From NCBI GenBank assembly GCA_963815505.1, contig CAWFGU010000014.1, positions 62,001 to 126,000 on the forward strand: a DNA stretch of 64,000 nt. The letters run 5' to 3'. The DNA comes from CAXBBB01 sp963815505 (GTDB lineage Bacteria > Bacteroidota > Rhodothermia > Rhodothermales > BA12). Position numbers and translations under genes: made by a program. This document shows, piece after piece, positions 8,488-16,245 of this stretch (positions are counted from its first letter, which is position 1; every line of letters starts with the position of its first letter). The notes below the pieces were generated by a model that saw only the letters and a list, made by a program, of their open reading frames with translations, had not been told where the DNA came from and did not search any database.

Positions 8488-9666
8488 TCAGGCGGTTGCG
8501 TGAGCGAGAGGGCGGTGGTGCTGGGAGTGAGCGCGCAGCAGCGCGTCGGCGACGCGGACTTGCTGCGCTTCGGTTATCGTGGGGAAGAGCGGGAGGGCGA
8601 GCGAGGCGGACTCGGACAGATGGGCACCGGGGAAGTCGCGCACGTCGTAGCCGTACTTTCTTGAGTAGTAACCCAGCGTGGGGACGGCGTGCGTGCCCTG
8701 CCGCGTGGCGATGCCTTGCGCGTCGAGGTCGGCCATGACGGCGTCTCGGAGGGTGCGCACAGTGGGCGTGTCGTCGCCCAGCAGGCGCGTCACGTAGGAC
8801 TGGTAGCTGTGCCCCACGTGAGCCGGAGCCGACGGGAGCCTCAGCCAGTCGAAGCCTGCCAGAAGTGCGTCGTAGCGTGCGGCGGCCTTGAGCCTGCCCG
8901 ATAGGATCTCCTCTGCGCGGTCCATCTGCGTCGATCCGAGTGCGCCTTGCAGGTCGGTCATGCGAAAGTTGAAGCCGAGATGCGGAAAGTCGCCAAAGCC
9001 TGAGCCGCCTGCACCGTGGTTGCGCAGGGAGGCGACGCGCTCGGCCAGACCCGCATCGTTCGTCGTCACCATGCCGCCCTCGCCGGTCGTGATGGCCTTG
9101 CGCGGGTGGAAGCTGAAGCAGCCCGCATCGCCCAGCGCGCCGACGTGCTGGCCACGGTACGTCGTCCCAAACCCGCACGCGGCGTCCTCGACTACGAACA
9201 GGTCGTGGCGACGCGCGAACGACAGAACGGTATCCATGTCGGCGGGCAGTCCGAACAGGTGGACCGGCACGACGGCGCGCGTTTGGGAGGTGATGACGGA
9301 TTCGAGTCGGGTCGGGTCGAGGTTGAACGTGTCGGGATCTACGTCGACGAAGACGGCGCGTGCGCCCAGGTGCTCGGCGGCGTGAGCGGTCGCGACCCAC
9401 GTGAAGGCGGGCACGATCACGTCGTCGCCCGGGCCGATGCCCAGCGCAGACAGGACGGCGTGGAGGGCGGTCGAGCACGAAGTCGTTGCCAGCGCGTGAG
9501 CCGCACCGGTGAAGCTCGAGAACTTTTGCTCGAACGCGGCGACGTGCGGACCTTGCACGAGCCACCCTGTCTCGAGGGGGGCCAGGACGGCGGCGCGCTC
9601 GGCCTCGCCTAGCAGCGTTTGCGTGATGGGGATGGCGTCGGACACGAGCGGGCAGTTGCGTTGCAT
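8488..9666 (-). CDS. DegT/DnrJ/EryC1/StrS family sugar aminotransferase
   Basis: A 392-residue PLP enzyme starting at the ATG at 9666 (MQRNCPLVSDAIPITQTLLG), chosen because the longer frame adds unrelated Arg-rich residues. Landmarks are TTSCSTALHAVLSALGIGPG (cofactor phosphate site), DVIVPAFTWVATA, VVEDAACGFG, and the Schiff-base lysine in FSFHPRKAITTGEGGM. NFRMTDLQGALG is the usual late motif. The family transaminates keto-sugar nucleotides to 3- or 4-amino sugars. It is the first gene of the minus-strand cluster and is divergent from the ThiY-like gene across a 171 bp spacer. It nearly abuts the SDR gene (4 bp gap). Confidence 0.9.
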   Translation of the reverse strand: MQRNCPLVSDAIPITQTLLGEAERAAVLAPLETGWLVQGPHVAAFEQKFSSFTGAAHALATTSCSTALHAVLSALGIGPGDDVIVPAFTWVATAHAAEHLGARAVFVDVDPDTFNLDPTRLESVITSQTRAVVPVHLFGLPADMDTVLSFARRHDLFVVEDAACGFGTTYRGQHVGALGDAGCFSFHPRKAITTGEGGMVTTNDAGLAERVASLRNHGAGGSGFGDFPHLGFNFRMTDLQGALGSTQMDRAEEILSGRLKAAARYDALLAGFDWLRLPSAPAHVGHSYQSYVTRLLGDDTPTVRTLRDAVMADLDAQGIATRQGTHAVPTLGYYSRKYGYDVRDFPGAHLSESASLALPLFPTITEAQQVRVADALLRAHSQHHRPLAHATA

Positions 9667-9837
9667 ACTGGCCGGGCAAAGCGCGTTCCGCCGCTTCAGG
9701 CGCGCGTTCCGGCGCGAAGAGCAGAACGGAGCGCCGCCCACTGAGCAGTGCGCGGCAAAAGATTCCTCGTACGTGGACGGGAGCACGGGCCGCTTCCGCC
9801 CGTCTCATGCCGACTATCAGAACCTCTTTCCGACTTC

Positions 9838-10800
9838 ATGATCGACCCTGCTGCGCTCACCCTCGCCCTCGACTGGACGCCCAATACCAATCATACCGGC
9901 TTCTATGTGGCCCAGGCCAACGGCTGGTACCGCGACGCCGGGCTGGACGTGCGGATCGCGCATCCCGGCGACGACGACTACGCGGCGACGCCCGCGCGCA
10001 AAGTAGCCGAGGGGAAAGCGGATGTCGCCCTTGCGCCCTCCGAAAGCGTGCTCAGCTACCGCACCGCCGAGTCAGCGGTCCCACTCGTCGCCGTTGCTGC
10101 TGTTCTTGCGCGCGACGCGAGCGCCGTCGTGACGCTCCAGCGCAGCGGCATCGACCGCCCGGCCGCGCTCGACGGCCGAGTTTACGCCTCGTACCAGGCG
10201 CGCTTCGAAGATGCCATCGTGCGGGCGATGGTGCGGGAAGACGGCGGGACGGGTGACGTTCGAGTCAGCTATCCGCCCAAACTGGGCATCTGGGATACGC
10301 TGCTCAGCGGTTCAGCAGACGCGACGTGGATTTTCGACCCGTGGGAGGGCGTCGAGGCGGATCGCGACGGGATTGCGCTGCACCGGTTCCTGCTCGCCGA
10401 CTATGGCATTCCCTATGGATACAGCCCCGTCCTGGTCGCTCACGAACGCACAATCGACCAAAAGGCGGCCTCTCTGCGCGCGTTCCTCGCCGCCTCCCGG
10501 CGCGGCTTCGAACTGGCCGCCGCCGATCCCGTCGCCGCTGCCGATCTGCTCGTGCGAGAGGCCGCCCATCCGACGCTGGACGATGCGGAGTTCGTTCGCG
10601 AGAGTCAGCGGGTCATCGCTCCATACTACACCGATGGGGGGCGGCCGTGGGGAGAGATGAGCGCCAGCGTGTGGCAGACGTTCATCGGCTGGATCGCGGA
10701 GCGCGGCCTGATCGTGGACCGGGACGGACAGCGCGTGGACGTGCCCGATGTGGCGCCGCTGTTCACCAACGACTTGCTCTCGGCGTCCGTTTCGCCTTGA
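9838..10800 (+). CDS. NMT1/THI5-like (ThiY-type) periplasmic-binding-fold protein without signal peptide
   Basis: A 320-residue protein from the ATG at 9838. LTLALDWTPNTNHTGFYVAQ is nearly identical in pattern to the start of ThiY and NMT1/THI5 domains; GKADVALAPSESVLSYR and GYSPVLVAHERTI are further landmarks of this group. ThiY is the substrate-binding protein of an ABC importer for thiamine pyrimidines. Here no signal peptide or lipobox precedes the domain and no ABC permease or ATPase is adjacent. The Cys-rich CCCFC motif of fungal Thi5 synthases is absent. It may be a cytoplasmic binding protein, a component exported under a mis-assigned start, or a divergent THI5-like enzyme. Confidence 0.7.
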   Translation: MIDPAALTLALDWTPNTNHTGFYVAQANGWYRDAGLDVRIAHPGDDDYAATPARKVAEGKADVALAPSESVLSYRTAESAVPLVAVAAVLARDASAVVTLQRSGIDRPAALDGRVYASYQARFEDAIVRAMVREDGGTGDVRVSYPPKLGIWDTLLSGSADATWIFDPWEGVEADRDGIALHRFLLADYGIPYGYSPVLVAHERTIDQKAASLRAFLAASRRGFELAAADPVAAADLLVREAAHPTLDDAEFVRESQRVIAPYYTDGGRPWGEMSASVWQTFIGWIAERGLIVDRDGQRVDVPDVAPLFTNDLLSASVSP

Positions 10801-10831
10801 CACGTCGGGCGATTGCGCCGATTCTAAGGAC

Positions 10832-11950
10832 ATGACTGCCTTCGACCTGCTGCTCATCGCTACGGCTTCGACCCTCGGGCTGGGGGCGTCGGCCCTGGTA
10901 TCTCGCCCCGGAGCCTCGCGAGCGTTGGCCTGCTTGCTGGCCGTCAACGCGCTGCTGTGCGTGCGTGCGCTGGCGTGGTCGGTCGAGGCGCTGTCGCTCT
11001 TGCGTTCGGATGCCGGAAACGTGGCGGCCCTGGGGCTTTTCGCGCTTTCGCCGCCGCTCGTGGCGCTGGCGGCGCGCCGGGCGCGGACGGGCGGACCTTT
11101 GGTGAGGAGAGACGCGCACGTCGTGTGGCCCGCTCTCGTTGCCCTCGCCGTGTGCGCGCCCGTTGCCCTGTGGTGGAGCGGCGACCGCGTGCTTCCGCTG
11201 TCGGCGGAGGTGCTCTACCTGCTCGCCCTCAACGCCGTCGCCGCAGCGTGCTTTCGCGGGGCTCGGCGCGACGTGTCCGATCTGGCCTCACCCATCCGAC
11301 GTGTCGGCGGGCGATTGTGGAGCGTCTTCGTCCTCCACTGGACGTTCAGTATGACGGCGTGGGTAGCCCACCTGGGCGGCGCTCCCCGCGCGGTTGCTCT
11401 GGCGTGCGAAGTGGTGTCGGTCGGATCGCTGCTGGCGTTTGGCGTCTACGCAGCGTGGAGCGGACTGCGCCGGTTGCCGCCGCTTCCTACCCCGCCTCCG
11501 CCGGCCGACCCACTCGCTGAGCAGGCCGATGCCCGCCTCGCCGCGAAGTTGCGCGACGTGCTCTGGGCCGATCAGCGCTACCTCGACCCCGAACTGACCG
11601 CCGAGACTCTCGCCGACGCCGTCCGCGAACCAGCGCGCGACGTATCCCGCGTACTCGGCTCGCGTCTGGGCGGGGGCTTCTACGACGTAGTCGGTCGGCT
11701 CCGTGTGGCGCATGCGCAGCGGCTGCTGCTCGACGAATCCCAGGCAACCGTTCTCGACATCGCCTACCGCTCCGGCTTCAACTCCAAGTCGGCGTTCCAT
11801 CGCGCGTTCAAGCAGCACGCCGAGACGACGCCTAGCGCCTTCCGAAGAGCCGGGCACGCACCGCTCGACGTAGCATTTTCGGGCGATGGAGCGGCGGGAG
11901 AGGGCGTGCCGGCGGTCCCACTTCCGGTTTCGGGGCGACAGGGCGCGTAG
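10832..11950 (+). CDS. Membrane-anchored AraC-family transcriptional regulator
   Basis: A 372-residue protein. Residues 1-230 are strongly hydrophobic with about six or seven helices (MTAFDLLLIATASTLGLGAS onward). After a proline-rich linker (LPPLPTPPPPADPL) comes an AraC/XylS DNA-binding domain (about residues 255-345) with VAHAQRLLLDESQATVLDIA, YRSGFNSKSAFHRAFKQHAE and TTPSAFRR, the classical second helix-turn-helix signature. Such 'membrane sensor plus AraC' proteins are common in Bacteroidota. Ligand and targets are unknown; the ThiY-like gene 31 bp upstream is a possible partner. A disordered Gly/Pro-rich tail follows. Confidence 0.85.
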   Translation: MTAFDLLLIATASTLGLGASALVSRPGASRALACLLAVNALLCVRALAWSVEALSLLRSDAGNVAALGLFALSPPLVALAARRARTGGPLVRRDAHVVWPALVALAVCAPVALWWSGDRVLPLSAEVLYLLALNAVAAACFRGARRDVSDLASPIRRVGGRLWSVFVLHWTFSMTAWVAHLGGAPRAVALACEVVSVGSLLAFGVYAAWSGLRRLPPLPTPPPPADPLAEQADARLAAKLRDVLWADQRYLDPELTAETLADAVREPARDVSRVLGSRLGGGFYDVVGRLRVAHAQRLLLDESQATVLDIAYRSGFNSKSAFHRAFKQHAETTPSAFRRAGHAPLDVAFSGDGAAGEGVPAVPLPVSGRQGA

Positions 11951-11987
11951 AAAGGGCGACGTTAGCGGCTCCTCTACCTCTGCCGCC

Positions 11988-12614
11988 ATGTCTGCCGCCA
12001 ATCCGATTTGCCTGAGCCTGATCCTGCTGTGCGCCTGTAGCGCCGCCGATTCCGAGCCGCCCCTGGGCCAGAGTTTCCAAGGCGTCGGCTGCGACGGACG
12101 CTCGTATCCCTCGCTCGCCGAAACGCCGTACGTGCTGCCCTACCCAGTCGGCGTCGAGTATCGGATGAACCTGGGTAACTGCTCGTCGAGTTACCACGGC
12201 CCGGACTTTGCCGACCGTTACGCGTACGACTTCGACATGCAGATCGGCGAGATCGTCACGGCGTCACGAGCGGGCCGCGTCGTACACGTCAAGGAGGACG
12301 GCGTCGACGGTGACCAGAGCAACAACAACCTCGTAGTCGTCGATCACGGCGACGATACGTTCGGGCAGTACATGCACCTGACACGCGGTGGGGCAGACGT
12401 GTCGGTCGGTGACCAGGTCGTGCGCGGCGATACGCTCGGGCGCAGCGGAAATACGGGGCTGGCAGGTTATCCGCACCTGCACTTCGTCGTCACGAGCGGC
12501 GGCTATGCCTATCCGTACGACTCGTCGCCTATGAGTTTCGGCAATGCGTCTCCGTCGCATCTGACGCTGATTCAGGGGCAGCGTTACCAAGCCAAACCCT
12601 ATGCGGACCGATGA
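11988..12614 (+). CDS. M23-like lipoprotein with altered zinc site (copy 1)
   Basis: A 208-residue protein with a lipoprotein-type signal peptide (SLILLCACSAAD). The domain resembles LytM/M23 endopeptidases: RYAYDF (equivalent to HxxxD), GQYMHLT (third His), GDTLGRSGNTG and YPHLHF (HxH). The first zinc-ligand His is replaced by Arg while the other motif residues remain, so catalytic activity is doubtful and a peptidoglycan-binding or activator role is possible. It overlaps the next gene, a paralogue, by 4 bp (ATGA). I chose the ATG at 11988 because it gives the signal peptide. Confidence 0.8.
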   Translation: MSAANPICLSLILLCACSAADSEPPLGQSFQGVGCDGRSYPSLAETPYVLPYPVGVEYRMNLGNCSSSYHGPDFADRYAYDFDMQIGEIVTASRAGRVVHVKEDGVDGDQSNNNLVVVDHGDDTFGQYMHLTRGGADVSVGDQVVRGDTLGRSGNTGLAGYPHLHFVVTSGGYAYPYDSSPMSFGNASPSHLTLIQGQRYQAKPYADR

Positions 12615-13213
12615 GCCGCGTCGTCTGCCTCTTTGCCCTCTTCCTGCTCGCAGGCTGCGACAGCGAAACTCCCATTCTCGGCGAGCCGATTGGCGCGGCG
12701 TGTGTTTCCATCGCCTATCCCGACTGGCAATCGTCCGCCTACGTGCTGCCCTATCCGGCAGGGCGATCCTACTTCGTACTCCAGGGCAATTGCGGATCGT
12801 TCAGCCATCAATCCGAGATGGAGCGGTTCGCCTACGACTGGCGGATGCCGACCGGCTCGGTCGTCGTGGCGATGCGCGGCGGAGTCGTCGACACGACCGT
12901 CGCCGTCCACGAAGACGGTAACCGCGTCCGCAGCAACGTAAACGGGGTCCTGATCCTCCACGACGACGGCACCTATGGACGCTACCTCCACTTTACCCGA
13001 AACGGCGTGACCGTCGAGCAGGGCGCGCGCGTAGCGCAGGGCGACACGATCGGCTACAGTGGAAATACGGGCTTTTCGACCGAGCCTCACCTCCACATCG
13101 ACGTGCTCGCCAACTGCGTCGACAGCGCGTGCGACGGCGTCCCGATCACCTTCCGGAATACGACCGCCAATCCGAGCGGTCTGGTCCAGGGACGCACCTA
13201 CGGGGCGCAGTGA
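12611..13213 (+). CDS. M23-like lipoprotein with altered zinc site (copy 2)
   Basis: A 200-residue tandem paralogue of the preceding gene. It has a clear lipobox (LFALFLLAGC, Cys16) and the shared block SSAYVLPYPAGRSY (copy 1: ETPYVLPYPVGVEY). The M23 landmarks are RFAYDW, GRYLHFT, GDTIGYSGNTG and PHLHI. Again Arg stands where the HxxxD histidine should be, so the substitution predates the duplication or is functionally fixed. It starts in the stop of copy 1 (ATGA) and ends in a GTGA overlap with the DUF2306 gene. Likely anchored in the outer membrane facing peptidoglycan. Confidence 0.8.
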   Translation: MSRVVCLFALFLLAGCDSETPILGEPIGAACVSIAYPDWQSSAYVLPYPAGRSYFVLQGNCGSFSHQSEMERFAYDWRMPTGSVVVAMRGGVVDTTVAVHEDGNRVRSNVNGVLILHDDGTYGRYLHFTRNGVTVEQGARVAQGDTIGYSGNTGFSTEPHLHIDVLANCVDSACDGVPITFRNTTANPSGLVQGRTYGAQ

Positions 13214-13851
13214 GCCGGGTGCGTCCGCTGAGGTCTCGGTGGATGTGGCGGCTGGGCGCGCTGCTCTCGGTCGGCGTGGCGGGCTACGGCGTAGCGTATG
13301 GGCTGCTGGGCGAGCCGATGTACGTCGACGTGCTGGCCGACTCGTTCCGCGCGCGTCCGTGGGGCATCGCGGCGCACGCGCTGATCGGAGCGGTCGGGCT
13401 GGCGATAGGGCCGTTTCTGCTGCTTCCTTCGCTGCTGGCGCGCCGCCCCGCGTGGCATCGGATGCTGGGCAAAGTCTACGTCGCATCGGCGCTGCTGATC
13501 GGCGCGACGGGGCTGTACCTGTCGCCCCACGCCTTTGGCGGCCCGGTCGCTCGGGTCGGATTTGCCGGAATGGGCGTCGCGCTGCTCGTGCCGACCCTGC
13601 TGGCCTACCGCGCCATCCGAGCCGGGCGCGTCGCCGTCCACCGCCGGTGGGCCGCGATGAGTTTTGCCGTCCTGTTTTCGGCCGTCACCCTGCGACTCTG
13701 GCTACCGGTTTTGGTCGGCCTGCACCTGGGTGATTTCGCTCCGGCCTACCGATGGGCGGCGTGGCTGTCGTGGGTGCCCAACCTGATCGCCGCCGCCTGG
13801 CTGACGCGCCGCCCCTCGACCACTCCGCTTCCCGTCCGTACTCGTTCCTGA
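13210..13851 (+). CDS. DUF2306 membrane protein
   Basis: A 213-residue protein that I start at GTG 13210, embedded in the stop of the preceding gene (GTGA); the upstream ATG at 13129 would run inside that gene. About six hydrophobic helices are seen. HALIGAVGLAIGPFLLLPSL, PAWHRMLGKVYVASALLIGATG and VAVHRRWAAMSFAV match the DUF2306 pattern with histidines near membrane faces (H..LG..Y and HRRW), which could ligate a metal or haem. Function unknown. It ends 12 bp before the ankyrin gene on the same strand. Confidence 0.75.
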   Translation: MSRVRPLRSRWMWRLGALLSVGVAGYGVAYGLLGEPMYVDVLADSFRARPWGIAAHALIGAVGLAIGPFLLLPSLLARRPAWHRMLGKVYVASALLIGATGLYLSPHAFGGPVARVGFAGMGVALLVPTLLAYRAIRAGRVAVHRRWAAMSFAVLFSAVTLRLWLPVLVGLHLGDFAPAYRWAAWLSWVPNLIAAAWLTRRPSTTPLPVRTRS

Positions 13852-13863
13852 TCTCCGACCGCC

Positions 13864-15332
13864 ATGCGCCTCTTCTTCCTGCCCCTTCTGCTCGTTCCGC
13901 TGGTTGCCCAGGCCCAGACGCCACCGCCCGCCGACACACTCGCCGCACGCTGGACGCAAGCCATTGAAACCGACGACTTGGCTGCCGCCAATGCCCTGCT
14001 CGTCTGGGGCGATGGAGCCGAGTTACCCATCGATCCGCCGCTTTACCTCGCCGCTCGCGCCGGGCGAACGAGCATCGTGCGCGCGCTGCTGGCAACCGGA
14101 GCGCCCGTCGAGACGACGAGCCGCATCTCGTCCGGGACGACGCCGCTCCACGCCGCGCTCTATTTCGGACACTCGGACGCGGTGTCGGTTTTGATCGACG
14201 CCGGAGCCGACGTGCGCCGCCGCAACGACGTGGGCTATGCGGCGTTCGACTGGGCGCTCGAGGGCGGCAATCGCGACGGCATGGGCGCAGTCCTCGCCCG
14301 CTACGAACGGACGCATCGCCCCACGCTGCTGGGGGCCTTGCCCTCGCCCGCGCGGCCATCGCTGGCGACGAATCAGCCATCCGCGCCCTGCTCGCCGGCG
14401 GCGTCGATCCCGGCGCTTCGAACGAAGCTCGTTATCCCGCGCTGACGCTGGCCGCCCGGCTCGACCACGCGGGAGTCGTGCGCCTGCTGCTCGACGCCGG
14501 AGCCGATGCGGATATGGGCCGCGTAGAACTGGACGAAGCCTCGCCCCTGCACCAGGCCGCGCGCGGCGGCAGCCAGTCCTCGACCGATGCGCTCCTGTCC
14601 ACCGGAGCCGATCCCAACAAGCAGAACCTGCGCGGCTTCACTCCGCTGCATCTGGCCGCGCTCTACGGGCACCCCGACGTGGCCGGGCGGCTGCTCGCGG
14701 GCGGCGTCGACCCTGCGATCCGGTCGGCCGATCCCAACCCGTGGCTGGGCGAGTATTCGGCGATGGACTACGCCGTCGAGCGAGACCAGCGGGCCGTCGC
14801 CGACACGCTGTTGGCGTGGCATCGCGACCACACGCCCGCCGGGTCTGCCGACGCACTCGCACTCGCCGCACTGCGCGGAGAGGCGTCGATCTGTCGCCTG
14901 TCGTCCAGCGAGACCGACCCCAATGCGCCCTCGACGCCCGGACCGACTCCGCTGGCGCTGGCCGCACGCTGGGGCCGATTCGACGCCGCCCGGTGCCTGA
15001 TCGCCGCCGGTGCCGATCCCGACCGCCGCTCGCTCGACCGGTTCGGTATGACGCCGCTCATGCACGCCGCCAGGGCAAACGGCGCAGAGATGGTTGTCCT
15101 ACTTCTCGAATCCGGAGCCGACGCAGACACGCGCGACCGCTACGGCAGCACGGCGTTATGGTGGGCCGCCAGGGAAGGAGCCTCCGACGCCGCCGACGTT
15201 CTGCTCGCCGCCCAGGCCGACCGGACGACGCGCGGTCTGGATCGGCAAACAGCGGCCGACATCGCCGAGGCACGTGGACACCGTACTCTGGCTCGCCGCG
15301 TTGCTCCTGATGTAGCCCTCAATGACCAATGA
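13864..15332 (+). CDS. Exported ankyrin-repeat protein, frameshifted
   Basis: About 489 residues when one frame break is repaired. A signal peptide (MRLFFLPLLLVPLVAQAQ) is followed by ankyrin repeats such as PLYLAARAGRTSIVRALLATG and TPLHAALYFGHSDAVSVLID. The frame then breaks at about 14331-14341 (ctgctgggggccttg), and the third frame continues without loss: ALTLAARLDHAGVVRLLLDA, SPLHQAARGG, TPLHLAALYGHPDVAGRLLA and so on to 15332. One missing base (for example TTGGCC read as TTGCC) explains it. About ten repeats in total; a periplasmic protein-binding role is expected. Its stop overlaps the next start (ATGA). Confidence 0.75.
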
Positions 15333-15751
15333 CGATTACGAGTTTCTACCCGCTCCTCGCCGCGCCCGACCTCGCCGCAGCGACTCGGTTCTACACGACG
15401 CATCTGCCGTTCGAGCCAACGTTCACGTCCGACTGGTACGTCAGCCTGCGCACGACGAACGCGCCCCACTTCGAGTTGGCCCTCATCGCCCCTGAACACG
15501 ACAGCATCCCCGCCGGTTTTCGCGCGCCGTCGGCGTCCGGCGTCGTGCTGACGGTCGAAGTCGAGGACGTAGATGCCGCGTACGACCGGATGCGCCGGGC
15601 CGGGCTGCCGATGCACGTCGACCTCCGCGACGAGCCGCACGGGCAGCGCCACTTCATCACGTCCGACCCTAACGGCGTCCTCATCGACGTGATCACGCCG
15701 ATTCCGCCTGCGCCCGGCTTCGCCGAAGGTTACGTTGCTCAGGCTGCGTGA
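15329..15751 (+). CDS. VOC/glyoxalase-family protein
   Basis: A 140-residue protein with two beta-alpha-beta-beta-beta modules: FYPLLAAPDLAAATRFYTTH at the start, then GVVLTVEVEDVDAAYDRMRRAG and GQRHFITSDPNGVLIDVITP, the common late motif of vicinal oxygen chelate proteins. Members include glyoxalases, dioxygenases and antibiotic-binding proteins, so the function is open. The start lies within the ankyrin stop (ATGA), which makes it part of the same dense operon. Confidence 0.8.
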   Translation: MTITSFYPLLAAPDLAAATRFYTTHLPFEPTFTSDWYVSLRTTNAPHFELALIAPEHDSIPAGFRAPSASGVVLTVEVEDVDAAYDRMRRAGLPMHVDLRDEPHGQRHFITSDPNGVLIDVITPIPPAPGFAEGYVAQAA

Positions 15752-15788
15752 CGTGGGCGATTCCCTGTTCACCTTCGACCGCTCGACC

Positions 15789-16223
15789 ATGCGATTCGTC
15801 CTTCTGTTTCTACTTGTTTCCCTGCTTGTCTCACCACTTGCCGCAACCGCTCAGACGCCCTCCGCTACCGGAGTGCTGCGCGTCGTCGTGACGGGTATGA
15901 AGAGCGACGCAGGGTCCGTCCGAGTCGCCCTGTTCGACTCCGATTCCACGTTCACGATTGCCTCGCTGGACGCCGCCGTTTTAGAGATTCAGGACGGGCA
16001 GGCCGTGTGGACGGTGGGAGGCCTCGCGCCCGGCCGCTACGCCGTCGCCGCGTTCCACGACGCGGACGGAGACGGCGAAATGGAGCGCGGACTTTTTGGC
16101 ATTCCCAGCGAGCCGTACGGCTTCTCGAATGGGGCACGCGGCATGTTCGGCCCGCCCAAGTGGGACGCCGCTTCGGTCGCCATCGCCTCCGACACCGTCG
16201 TCACCCACGTCCGCGTCCGATAG
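15789..16223 (+). CDS. Exported DUF2141 protein
   Basis: A 144-residue protein. The ATG at 15789 is preferred because it begins a signal peptide (MRFVLLFLLVSLLVSPLAAT, cleaved near AQT). The mature part has LRVVVTGMKSDAGSVRVALF, GLAPGRYAVAAFHDADGDGE and GIPSEPYGFSNGARG, the standard DUF2141 blocks: an Ig-like beta fold with a Ca-binding-like DxDGDGE loop, found as small periplasmic proteins. Biological role unknown. It is 22 bp upstream of the serine hydrolase gene. Confidence 0.85.
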   Translation: MRFVLLFLLVSLLVSPLAATAQTPSATGVLRVVVTGMKSDAGSVRVALFDSDSTFTIASLDAAVLEIQDGQAVWTVGGLAPGRYAVAAFHDADGDGEMERGLFGIPSEPYGFSNGARGMFGPPKWDAASVAIASDTVVTHVRVR

Positions 16224-16245
16224 CGCCTCCAACCCTCTGCCCGCC

